64,000 bases of DNA, from positions 2,176,114 to 2,240,113 of the forward strand of contig NW_005198966.1 in assembly GCF_000372725.1 (NCBI RefSeq). The letters run 5' to 3'. The position numbers and the translations under genes are program-made. The number at the start of each line of letters is the position of its first letter. The stretch's first letter is position 1. The stretch comes from Emiliania huxleyi CCMP1516. Taxonomy: Eukaryota > Haptophyta > Isochrysidales > Noelaerhabdaceae. Below the pieces are notes generated by a model, which worked only from the letters and a program-made list of their open reading frames with translations, ran no database searches and was not told the origin of the DNA. Positions 38,301 to 48,286 of the stretch are shown piece by piece.

Positions 38301-41300
38301 CTGGCCGAGCTGGAGGAGGCGGCGGCGGAGCAGTCGTGGAGGCACAGGCGCGCGCTTGAGGCGGCGGCGCGACTCGCGGCGGCGCAGCGGGAGCGCGGAG
38401 CCGCTCGCACCATCGTCACCGCTTTGCTCCGCCGGCAGCTTCGCCAGTCGAGGCGCGCGCTCCAGGATGCTACCGATCTTTGCACCCCCAGACGTGTACT
38501 AGAGACGACACGCACGGCGGGGGTGTGCCGCCGCATCCACGGCCGAGGCGCGGTGTTTGCAGCATTCGCAGACTCAGGCGGTGCTCGGAAGACACCGCAC
38601 GACGCCGCCCTCCCAGCCCCCACCTCCCCCTGCTCGCAACCGCAGGCGTGCAGAGGCGGGGGCGCGGGCGCGGGCGGAGGCGAGCGCAGCAGACGCAGCG
38701 CGGCGCGTGGCTGCGGCGGCGGCGGCGGCGGCGGCGTCGCGGGGGGCGGCCGAGCGCGCGCGGCGCGAGGCGGCGGCCGAGGCGGCCGAGGCGGTCGTCG
38801 CTGCTGCGGCGGAGCGGGAGGTTGCCCAGGCGGCGGCGGAGAGGCGGCTGCTCATCGAGACGCAGAGGGCCGCCGCCGCTGAGGAGGCGGAGGAGGAGGC
38901 GCGGGCGGCGCTGGCGAGCGAGCGCGTCGCGTCGCACGCTGCGACGGCCGAGGCGGCGGCGCGCGTGGGTGAGCCGCAAGCGGCGCTCTCGCCGGGGAAC
39001 GCGTTCGTGGACCCTTCTCGGATTTTTCCCGGACTCTGCCCGTCAGGCGAGCTGAAGCGGCGGCTCGAGCGGAGTGAGGCGCTGCGGGGGGAGGGCGAGG
39101 CGGCGGCGGCGGCGGCGGCGTGCGCGGCGGCCGAGGCGCTGGCGCGGAGCGCGGCGGAGGAGACTGCGGTGCTGGGGGCGTTGCACGAGTCGGACGAGGC
39201 GGCGGCGGCGGCGGAGCGGGCGCGGGCAGACGCAGAGCGCGCTGCGGCTTGCGCAGAGGCGGCGGCCGAGGCGTCTCGGCGCAAGGCGGTGGCGAGGGGC
39301 GAGGAGGCGGGTGCGGCGGCGGGCGAGGCGGCCGAGGCGAGGGCGGCGGCCGAGGCGGCGGTCGCGCAGGCGGCGGCCGAGGCGGCGCTCGCCCTCCGCA
39401 TGTCTGAGGCGGCGGACGCGGCCGAGGCGCGGCTGGCGGCGGAGAAGGCTGTCAGCGGGCAGATGCTGCTCGAGGAGAGGGAGGAGACGCGCCGCCGCCT
39501 CACTGCCGTGCTGGCTGCGCGCAGCCAGCGGTGGACGGTGCGGCGGGCGGTGCGCCGGTGGTCGGCGCTGCAGCAGGCGACCCCCCACCACACTCTCTGC
39601 CGTCGCTCTCTCGCTCGCGGCTTCGACGCGCTGGAGGCGGCGCGGCGGCACGCCACCGCGAGATCCGCTCGGTCGGCGGCCGCGCACTCGCTCGCCCTTC
39701 GCCTCGGCACGAGGCGAGCCGCGGCCGCGATTGCCACGTGGCGCCGGAGCGGACGCAGGAGCGAGCGCCTCATCTCGCTCTCGTCTGCCGCGGCGATGGC
39801 GGCGGCACGGCAGTCCTGCGGCTGCGCGCTGCGCCGCTGGCAAGGCGCGTCTCGGGCGGCGCTAGCCCTCTCCGCCGCCGCCGCGTCCCACCCACTTGCC
39901 GGCCAGACCCCGCGCTGGGCACCGGCTGGCCGCTGCAGGCAGGCGGTGGAGGCGTGGGCGGCGTTTGCTGCGCGTCGGCGGTCGCGCTCTCGCCTGGAGC
40001 GCGTCGCTGCGCACTCGACTCTCGCTCGCCGCCTGGCGCGCAGCCTCGCCGAGTGGCGCCTCGCCGCCGCACGAGAGGGAGCCCGCACGCGCTCCGCGGC
40101 GACGGCGCACTCTGAGATCAGTCGGCTGGCGCCGCGGCGCGCGCTCCGCGCTCTGTGCGCACACGCGGCTCGCCGAGCAGTTTGCCAGTGGGCTACTCAG
40201 CTGGCGGCGGGATCAGCACTCGCCGCCGCGTACGCCGCATTGCGCGTGGAGGCGCGTCGGCGCGCCGACATGAGGCGCGCGCTCGCCGCATCCGCCGCCG
40301 CGGTGCGATCGCGCGCCGCGGCGTCGGCTTTTCGCCTCTGGCGGATGCAAGCGTTCTCTGACAGAGAGTCTGGCAAGGCCGCCGCCCTCACCCGGCGCAA
40401 GAGCGGAGAGAGGGCGGTCGTCGCCGCCTTTGGCCGCTGGGCGCTCGACGCGCGTTCCGGCGCGTTCGCCAGCCGAACAGCGCGGTCGCGGGTGTTGCCG
40501 CGCGCGGCGGTGCGGGCGTGGCGGCGGCGGTGTGTGCAGCGCACGGCGGCGAGGCTGGCCGAGAAGCGGCAGAGGGAGGCGGCCGGCTCGCACGGGCTGC
40601 GCTGCGCTCTCCGGCTGTGGGCGGCGGCCGCTGCTTCCCGCCTCGAGATGCGGCGGCGCGCCCGCCCCCTCTCTGACCCGCGCAGGGCGCTGCTGCTCGC
40701 TTGGAGGAGCGCCGCCGCTAGCCGCCGCACGCACAGCCTCCGCTGCTGCGCTCTCGCCCACGCCGCTGCAGTGACTGTGCAGAGGAGGCGGCGGCGGGGC
40801 GTGCTGCGCGTGCTGCGCGCCGCCGCCGCATCGAGCGCCGCCGCCGCCTCCGTGCGCGCGCGCGCGGGTCGGCGGGCGAGCGCCGCCGCCTTCGCCTCGT
40901 GGACGCTCTTTCTCGGCCGAGCGCAGCGGGGAGAGCAGCTCGCCTCCCGAGCGGCTGCGGCGGCGGCTGCGGCGGCGGCACGGCGGCACTGGCGTCGCTG
41001 GCGCGCGGCGCCGCCCTCAGATCGCGCGCTCTGCCGGAAGGCGCGGCTGCGGGACGCGGCACGCCGAGCGCGAGATTCGGCCGAGAGATTGAGCCGCGAT
41101 TCGGGCGGGTGGTGTAGGCGTCGGCCGCCGCGTCGCGCGCGTCTCTCGTGCGCGGCCTCCGCCACTGGGCTGCCCTCTCGGCGTCGGCTGCGGAGCACCG
41201 CGCCACCGCCGCGGCGTGTGTGCGGTTGGCGGGGCAGCGAAGGGCGCTGCGACGCGAGCAGGCGGCCGTGGGGAGGTGGCGGATCGCCGCGGGCCACAGG

Positions 41301-44300
41301 GCGAAGGCGCGGGTGGCGGTGGTGATCGCCGACAATCACGCGGCCGCTCGGGCGCCGCGCTTCTCGCTGCGTCGCTGCCTGGCTTATTGGCGACGCTCGG
41401 CGCGGGATGAGCCGAGATGGGCCGAGAGGGGCCGAGAGGGGCCGAGAGGGGCCGAGAGGGGCCGAGAGGGGCCGAGAGGGGCCGAGAGGGGCCGAGAGGA
41501 GCCAAGAGCAGCCGAGAGCAGCCGAGAGGAGTGCTGGGGACGTTTCGCGCTGCCCCGTGACTCGTGAGTATCAACTCCAACTCGTGCAGGCGCGACTCGG
41601 CTCCGTGGCTTCGCTGGCGGAGCCGGGCGCGGAGGGGCGTGCGGCGCGGCTCAACCACTACTTCCGCGCGCTGCAGGCGGGCCGTCCCCACACCAGACCA
41701 AGCCCCCCCCCCCCCCCCCCCTCCCTCCTTGCCCCACCTTCCTTGCCCCAACAACTCCCCTCCTCAACTCCCCCCCACCCCCCGGCTGCCCAGGCGCTGC
41801 AGCAGGCCCTCACTCGTCGCGAGGCGGAGCTGGAGGCTCGCGAGGCGGCCGAGGCGGACGAGGCGGACGAGGCAGGGGGGCGAGGCGGCGCCGTTAGCGC
41901 CGCCGCCGCCGCAGGTCTCGCGGTGGCGNNNNNNNNNNNNNNNNNNNNNNNNNNNNNNNNNNNNNNNNNNNNNNNNNNNNNNNNNNNNNNNNNNNNNNNN
42001 NNNNNNNNNNNNNNNNNNNNNNNNNNNNNNNNNNNNNNNNNNNNNNNNNNNNNNNNNNNNNNNNNNNNNNNNNNNNNNNNNNNNNNNNNNNNNNNNNNNN
42101 NNNNNNNNNNNNNNNNNNNNNNNNNNNNNNNNNNNNNNNNNNNNNNNNNNNNNNNNNNNNNNNNNNNNNNNNNNNNNNNNNNNNNNNNNNNNNNNNNNNN
42201 NNNNNNNNNNNNNNNNNNNNNNNNNNNNNNNNNNNNNNNNNNNNNNNNNNNNNNNNNNNNNNNNNNNNNNNNNNNNNNNNNNNNNNNNNNNNNNNNNNNN
42301 NNNNNNNNNNNNNNNNNNNNNNNNNNNNNNNNNNGGAGGAGGAGAGAGCGGAGGCGGCGCGCGCGGCGGAGGAGGCGGCGGAGCATGCCGCCGGCCTGTC
42401 GGCGCGCGCTGCCGCTTCGGAGCGTGCGAACGAGGAGGCGGAGGCGGCGTTGCGGCGGTCGAGCGCGGCGCAGCAAGACGCGGCCGAGTCGCTGCGGCGG
42501 ACCGAGGCGGAGCTGCGGCGGACCGAGGCGGAGCTGCGGCGGACCGAGGCGGAAGTGCGGCGGACCGAGGCGGAGTTGCGGCGGACCGAGGCGGAGGTGC
42601 AGGAGAGGGACGCGTCGCTGGGCGCGGCGGAGGCGACGGTCCGCGAGGCCGCCGCGCGTGCGTCTTCGCTTGAGGGCAGCCTGGAGGCGGCCAGGAGCGA
42701 TGCGGCGGCGCGAGCTGCGGCGGCGCAGTCGCAGGTGGCGGCCGCGGTGGCGGCGGCGGCGGCGAGTCGGCGATCGCGTGGCTTGAGGCCCTCCTGTGAA
42801 CAGCGCCTATTCACACGCCCTGCTGTGAACAGGCGAGCGACGAGGCGCGGCGAGAGGCGGCGGCGAGGGCGGCGGCGAGGGCGGAGGAGGCGGCGATGGC
42901 GGAGGCGGCCCGAGCGGTGGCGCGCGCCGAGGCGACGGCGGCGGCGGCCACAGCGGCGGCGGCGGTGGAGGCGAGGGCCGTGGCGGAGGAGCGTGCGGCG
43001 GAGCTGGTGGCGGCGGAGGCGGCGGCGGCGGCGGCGGCGGCCGAGGTGGCGGCGGCGGAGCGATGCCGCTGCGACGTGCTGAGTGCGTCGTTGCGGCAGG
43101 CGGAGCGGGAGGGGGAGACGTTCGGTGCGGCGCTCTCTCTCTGTCGCTGTTCTCTCTCGTGTCTCTCTACACACCCCTCCCTCTCTCTCCCTCCTCTCTC
43201 GCCTCTCTTCCCTTCCCTCCTCTCTCTCTTCTCTCTCTCCTCTCTCTCCTCTCTCTCTCCTCTTCCCCCCTCTCTCTCACCACGCGGCTTCGGCGACCCT
43301 AGGCGTCGCGCTGCAGCGTGCGAGCGGCGCGTTGGTGGAGGGCAAGGCGGCGCTGTTGTCCGCCGAGGCGGCTGCAACGGCGGCTGCAACGGCGGCGGCC
43401 GAGGCGGCGGCGGCGACGGCGGCGACGGCGGCGGCGGAGATTGGCGTGGCGGAGGCGGAGGCGGTGCGCGCGTGGGCGGCGAGGGAGGAGGCGGCTGCCG
43501 CGGCTGCAGAGTCGGCCGCTGCGGTGGCGGCGTCGGCGGAGGAGCTGGTGGTCGAGCGGCAGAGGTCGTCGGCGAGGCAGGCAGCGGCGGCGGAGGCGCA
43601 AGAAGGGCTGCGGCGGCGGGCGGCGTCGGCGGAGGGCGAGGCGGCGGGCTTACGGCAGGAGCTGCGCGCGCACCACACGGTGTGTGGGGGGGAGGAGGGG
43701 CGGCGGCGCAGCCGCTGAGGGCGTCTCTTCACACACGGGATGTGTGGGTGTGAGCAGGTGGCGGAGCAGCGCGAGGCGGCGGCGCAGCGGTCCGAGGCGG
43801 CGGCGGCCGAGGCTGCGGTGGCGGCGGCGGCGCGCGCCGAGGCGGCGGCGGCGGCTCGCAGCGGCTCTGAGGCGCGGGCGGCAGCGGCGGAGCGGCGGCG
43901 AGAGGAGGCGGAGGCGCGCGCGGCATCTATGGAGGCGAGACGAGCGTCGCCGGGCACACAGACACTGCGGTTGGGGCGGGGGTGTCCTCACCGTTCGCCT
44001 CGCGGCCCGGGTAGGCGGAGCGGAGGCGGCAGTACGAGGCACGCGCCGCGGCGGACGAGCGCGCCGCTGCTGCGGAGTCGGCCCGCCGCGCCTCGGCTGG
44101 TGCCGCCCGCCTGTGAGCGTCGCTTCACGGCTGGTGGTGCGAATAGGCGGCCGCGCTCGCCCTCGCGTCGCACGAGCGGCAGGCGAAGGAGCGAGAGCGG
44201 CGGGTGGGCGAGAGGGCGTGCGCGGGCGGTGCGAGAAGAGCCGCCCCTCTCTTCACACCTGCTGACTGTGAGCAGGTGGCGGAGCTCGAGCGGGCGAGAG

Positions 44301-45293
44301 CGCAAGCCACGGAGAGGGAGAGGGCGCAGGCGGCGGAGGCGGAGCGGCTGCGTGCGCACTGCTCCACCCTCGAGGCCGCCGCCGCCACACTACGCCGGCG
44401 CTTGCGCGACGAGGCGGCGGAGGCGGAGGCGGCGCTCGCCGCTGTCAGGGCGGAGGGCGAGGCGGCGGCGGCGGCGGCGGTGGCGGCCCCGCGGGACCCT
44501 CGCGAGGCGGTGCGCGGCGGCGGGCTGGCGGCGGTGGAGAGGGAGGCGTTCGAGCGGCGGCGGGCTGGCGCGCGGGTGGAGAGGGAGGCGTTCGAGCGGC
44601 GGCTGGCCGACGCGCGGGCGGAGGTGGCAGCGCTGCGGGCGGCGCGGGCGGCGTCAGTGTCGGCGTCGGCGTCGCCGGAGCGTCCAGAGCGGCCGGTCGC
44701 GGAGGCGGAGGCGGCGGAGCTGCGTCGCGCGCTGCGGCTGAGCGAGGAGCGGCGCGCGGAGGACGCGGCGGCGCTGGACGAGCAGGCGCGTGCCGCCTCG
44801 GCTGTGCGTCCCGGCTGCATCTCGGCTACCTGTCGGCGGTACATCGGCCCCCTCCGCTACACCTCGGGCGGAACCTCGGCCTGACTCTCGACCTGAGTCT
44901 CGGCCGTGTCTGGACGAGCAGGTGCGGTACGGCCTGCGGCTGCACGCGCAGCTGCAGCGGGAGCGCCGCGCGTCGGCGTCCCCCCCGCAGCCGCACGCGA
45001 CTCCACCGACGTCGGCCCCCGGCCAGGCGGCGAGGGTTGCGGCACGGGCGCGGGAGGGGGAGGGGGTGCCGCCGCTCAGGCTGCACGTGCCGATGGCGCC
45101 GCTCGACACCGCGACGCACGCGCGGACGCCCGCGCGCACCCAGCGCCGCGAAGGCGCCGCCGCGACCGCGGAGCCGGCGGCGGTCGGCGGGTCGACGGAC
45201 CGCCCCTCCGCCACGCCTGCGAGGGCCGTCGCCGCGCCCTCCCCGCCCGTGTCGTGGCGCACGCCGCCACCGCCGCCAGCCACGCCGGCCGGG

Positions 45294-45325
<32 letters not shown>

Positions 45326-45617
45326 GGCGGCGGCGGGAGGAGGAGGCCGCGGCATGTCCCCTCCGGAGAAGGAGAACCTCTTTGCCGGCGACGACAAGCC
45401 GCAGCAGACCCCTCCCTCGCCGCGCCGCCGCGCGCCGCTCAGCGCGCCGCTCGAGGCGGAGGCGCCAAACTCGCCGCAGCCGCGCGCGCCGCCGGCCGAC
45501 CCGCGCGTCTCCGCCGCCGTGGCGTCCGCCACCATGCGCGCGGTGTCGGGGCTCGCGCCGGCGCGCGGGGCGGCGGGCCGCGGGCCGACAAATACGACGC
45601 CGTTTGTGCGGGTGTGA
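35400..45617 (+). CDS. Giant Ala/Glu/Arg-rich coiled-coil protein with Sfi1-like Trp repeats and a KEN box, many introns
   Basis: The ATG at 35400 begins MADLLSSIFSPSGYSPAPRL. Exons in changing frames encode several hundred residues of AEAEAAR-type helical coiled coil (36.1-39.5 kb). From about 39,500 to 41,100 the pattern changes to repeated AF..W or AL..W segments: VRRAVRRWSAL, AIATWRRSG, AFRLWRMQA, AFGRWALDA, AVRAWRRRC, ALRLWAAAA, AFASWTLFL. This resembles the centrin-binding repeats of Sfi1. Then come more coiled coil with a five-fold RRTEAEL heptad repeat (42,490-42,600) and a C-terminal Pro/Ser-rich tail. The tail holds SPPEKENLF (KEN degron) and TPPSPRRR (CDK-type sites), with a stop at 45617. 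At least a dozen introns are likely; clear ones are 38005-38187 and one ending at 42832. The 406-base gap interrupts it, so two genes remain possible. Confidence 0.65.
38005..38187 (+). repeat. Intron filled with a GGCCGAG decamer minisatellite
   Basis: The intron starts GTGCGCCCC and ends GCGGCCGCAG before GCAGAGGCGG. Its body (38,018-38,140) is a variable 10-bp repeat of the type GAGGTGTGGCC. A run of about 17 C follows. The same decamer family appears at 41.4 and 47.0 kb. Confidence 0.8.
41409..41530 (+). repeat. 10-bp tandem repeat GCCGAGAGGG, about 11 copies
   Basis: Nearly perfect decamers from 41411 to about 41,500 decay into GCCGAGAGCA and GCCGAGAGGA variants. It lies inside the giant coiled-coil gene, probably in an intron. 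Confidence 0.95.
41929..42334. other. Assembly gap (406 N)
   Basis: A run of undetermined bases inside the giant coiled-coil gene. Its true length may differ. Both edges are coiled-coil coding sequence in repetitive GGC/GAG composition, which probably caused the gap. Confidence 1.
42777..42832 (+). repeat. Short intron with a duplicated TGTGAACAG module
   Basis: The intron starts at about GTGGCTTGAGG and ends GCTGTGAACAG before GCGAGCGACGAGG. It contains CCTGTGAACAGCG, then TTCACACG, then CTGTGAACAG. The word TGTGAACAG thus occurs twice around a complementary TTCACA. A hairpin covering the 3' splice site can form. Confidence 0.7.
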
Positions 45618-45819
45618 TCTGCCTGTCGACGTGTAGCTAGAGCATGCACCGATTGGAGTATAATGTCTACGTTGACGAAATGAGTAGGGGCAACACCGCT
45701 AGTACGGCTTTAGTTGGTTCGCCCCCCTTGTACCACAGTTAAAGTACTTTACGGCTCTACCACCACCACCTTGTTGCGCTTTGGAGAACGGTTTACCCCC
45801 TAGTCTACCCCTTACTAAC
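45618..45819. other. Convergent intergenic region
   Basis: The coiled-coil gene and the Zn2Cys6 gene end towards each other here. The stretch is AT-richer, with TTAAAGTACTTTA-type words, as expected for 3' ends. Nothing else is seen. Confidence 0.5.
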
Positions 45820-46165
45820 TTAGTCTATGGCCTTACCGTGCTCTTTCGCGCGCCTCCTCGCGCCGCGCTGCCGTTCAGTGCGCCATGCGCTACGTCGCCG
45901 GTGGGAAGTTTCCGACAACGCCCTGCCGTAGCGCACGCAGGGAACCCTGGGTTTGGCCTCGTGCAGCGCCCACTCGCCCTTGGAACACGTGAGGCTTACA
46001 TCATGGGGCGGGCGCTCGGTCGGCCCCCGCGAGGGATGCGTGTCGAGCATCCTGCGGAAAGGGGCCTCCTCTTCCGCAGACAGACGTCCCTGGTAGGCGT
46101 TGACGATGTTGCTCAAAGGCGAGCCCGCGTGCGACGGACCGGGCGGCGAGGTGAGGTTGCAGAGG

Positions 46166-46204
<39 letters not shown>

Positions 46205-46827
46205 TCCGCCGCCTCCGCCGCCTCCGCCGCCGCCGCCACGGATTGCTTGTGCGTGGAGATGCGCTGCGAGTTTGTGTGGAGCCGCCTTCTTTTCATCTTG
46301 AGCGCCCTCGAACGGCGCTTGGGATCGTGCAGCTGCTCGAGCTCGCCCGCTGTCGCCTCAATGCGCTCCAGCCCCAGCTTATTCATCTCGGCCTTCTGCT
46401 TCGCGTCCCACTCTGACAGACTCGCTGCCGTCGTTGCCGTCTTCGAAAGCTGCGGCGGAGCAACACCGAGTGACGGCGGGCTCGGTGGCGGCGAGGGCGG
46501 CGAGGGCGGCGAGGGCTGCGCCGCGCTGGGCCCGGTCTGGTGGTGGTGAGCCGCAGCCGGCCCGTCCCCCGCCTCGGAGGCGTCGCTGTCGGTGCCCAAG
46601 TTGTGAACGAGCGAGCCCATCGAGGAGTGGCCCCTGGCTCTGCACGGCGCGTCGGACGAGCTGCTGCTAAAGGCCTTGCGCTTGTCTTGGCCGGCTGTGC
46701 AGCGCACGCCCAGCCGCGCGCAGCGATCACACTTGCGGCCGCTCTGCGGGTCCCATGGGACGCCGTCGAGGCAGCACTTGGTTTTGGCGGTCTTGCAAGC
46801 CATGCAGCCGCGCACTCGAGGCGGCAT
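45820..46827 (-). CDS. Zn2Cys6 (fungal-type binuclear zinc cluster) protein
   Basis: From the ATG at 46827 the protein has 335 residues. Residues 8-43 form a complete zinc cluster: Cys8-x2-Cys11-x6-Cys18, a 14-residue loop, then Cys33-x2-Cys36-x6-Cys43. Basic residues (KTAKTK) lie between the second and third Cys, as in Gal4-type DNA-binding domains. An additional Cys19 is unusual. The rest has Ser-rich and Pro-rich linkers, a Lys/Arg-rich segment (KRRSRALKMKRRR) that could be a nuclear localisation signal after a helical stretch (KQKAEMNKLGLERIEATAGE), and a poly-Ala run. No fungal-specific middle homology domain is seen. It is likely a sequence-specific transcription factor. Such clusters are best known from fungi. 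The open frame upstream of the ATG crosses the decamer repeat and is not credible as coding. Confidence 0.8.
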
Positions 46828-46984
46828 CGCGGCGGAGGGTGAGCGAACGTCGACGGGAGAGGCGTCGTCGACGAGCGAGCGTCCGGGAGTCGACGGCGAC
46901 AGCAACGGCGGGGGCGGCGCCTGATCAATGAATACGTCCGAGATACAGTCTAGCGGCCCTGCCTCCAGCCACTCAGTGGCTGGG

Positions 46985-47245
46985 GCGCGGCCGAGATTTG
47001 GCCGAGATTTGGCCGAGATTTGGCCGAGATGCGGCCGAGGTGCGGCCGAGTGGCCGAGGTGTGGCTGAGACACGCGGCCAGGATCGGGCCGGGTTGTGGC
47101 CAAGGTGTCTAAGACACGCGGCTAGGATGCGGCCGAGGTTTTGCCGCAGAGTGGCCGAGGGGCTGCCGAGGGGCTGCCGAGGGGCGGCCGAGGGGCGGCC
47201 GAGATGTGGCCGAGATGTGGCCGAGATGTGGCCGAGATGTGGCGA
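46985..47245. repeat. GGCCGAG decamer minisatellite upstream of the Zn2Cys6 gene
   Basis: Variants of GGCCGAGAT(T/G)T and GGCCGAGGTG repeat at about 10-bp spacing, with a less regular middle (47,060-47,150) containing two ACACGCGGC(C/T)AGGAT copies. It belongs to the same family as the arrays at 38.0 and 41.4 kb, and covers the probable 5' region of the minus-strand gene. Confidence 0.9.
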
Positions 47246-48215
47246 GCCCTCGTGATCTGCTTGGAGCAGTGAGCGTAGAGGGCGAGCCTTGGTGGTCTGC
47301 TATGGAGCAGTGAGAGGGTGAGCTCTCGTGACCTGCTAAGGAGCAGTGAACGTGGAATGCGAGCCTCGGTGGTCTGCTATGGAGCAGTGAGAGGGTGAGC
47401 TCTCGTGATCTGCTAAGGAGCAGTGAGCGTGGAGGGCGAGCCTTGGTGGTCTGCTATGGAGCAGTGAGAGGGTGAGCTTTCGTAATCTGCTGCTAAGCAG
47501 TGAGCATGGAGGGCGAGCCCTGGTCTGCTATGGAGCAGTGAGAGGGTGAGCTCTCGTGATCTGTTGTGATGCAGTGAGCATAGAGGGCGAGCCTCGGTGG
47601 TCTGCTACGGAGCAGTGAGTCCTGAAGGCGAGTTCTCGTGATCTGCGGTGAAGCAGTGAGCGTGGAGGGCGAGCCTTTGTGATCTGCTGTGGAGCAGTGA
47701 GTGTAGAGGACGAGCTTTCGTAATCTGCTGCTAAGCAGTGACACAGTGGAGGGCGAGCTCTCGTAATCTGCAGGGGAGCAGTGAGCGGGGAGAGGTGAGC
47801 TCTGATCTGCTGTTGAGCAGTGAGTGCTGAGGTCTGCTGTGAGGCAGTGAGAGTGCTGAAGGCGAGCTCTCGTGAACGTGAAGCAAAGAGTGCTGAGAGG
47901 GTGAGAGCTCTCGTGATCTGCCGTGAAGCAGCGTGAGCCGAGGGCGCGAGCTCTCTTGATCTGCTGTGTAGCAGTGAGTGTATAGGGAGGCGAGCTCTGA
48001 TCTGCTGTGGGGCAGTGAGCTGGGAGGGCGAGCTCTCGTGATCTGCTGAGGAGAGCAGTGAGTGTAGGGGGCGAGCTCTCGCGTCCAGCTCTGGAGAGAG
48101 GTGAGCTCTCGTGACCCGTGCTGTAGAGCAGTGAGCGTGGAGGGCGAGAGCTCTCGTGACCTGCTGTGTGGAGCAGGGAGCGTGAAGGTGAGGCTCTCGT
48201 GTTACTCAGAACTCA
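47246..48215. repeat. About 40-bp satellite with a built-in hairpin, roughly 24 copies
   Basis: Each unit contains GATCTGCT(N3-4)GAGCAGTGAG followed by GGGCGAGC(T/C)(T/C)TCGT. Spacing alternates near 41 and 36 bases at the left end, giving a higher-order unit of about 77 bp, and becomes irregular to the right. CTGCT and AGCAG in each unit are complementary, so every copy can form a small hairpin. No coding frame is maintained. Confidence 0.93.
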
Positions 48216-48286
48216 CTGCTCAGGGGAAAGTCGAGCGAGTAGCTCGAGGCTCGTACGAGGGGCGCGCTACAGTAGAGCGGCCCGTT

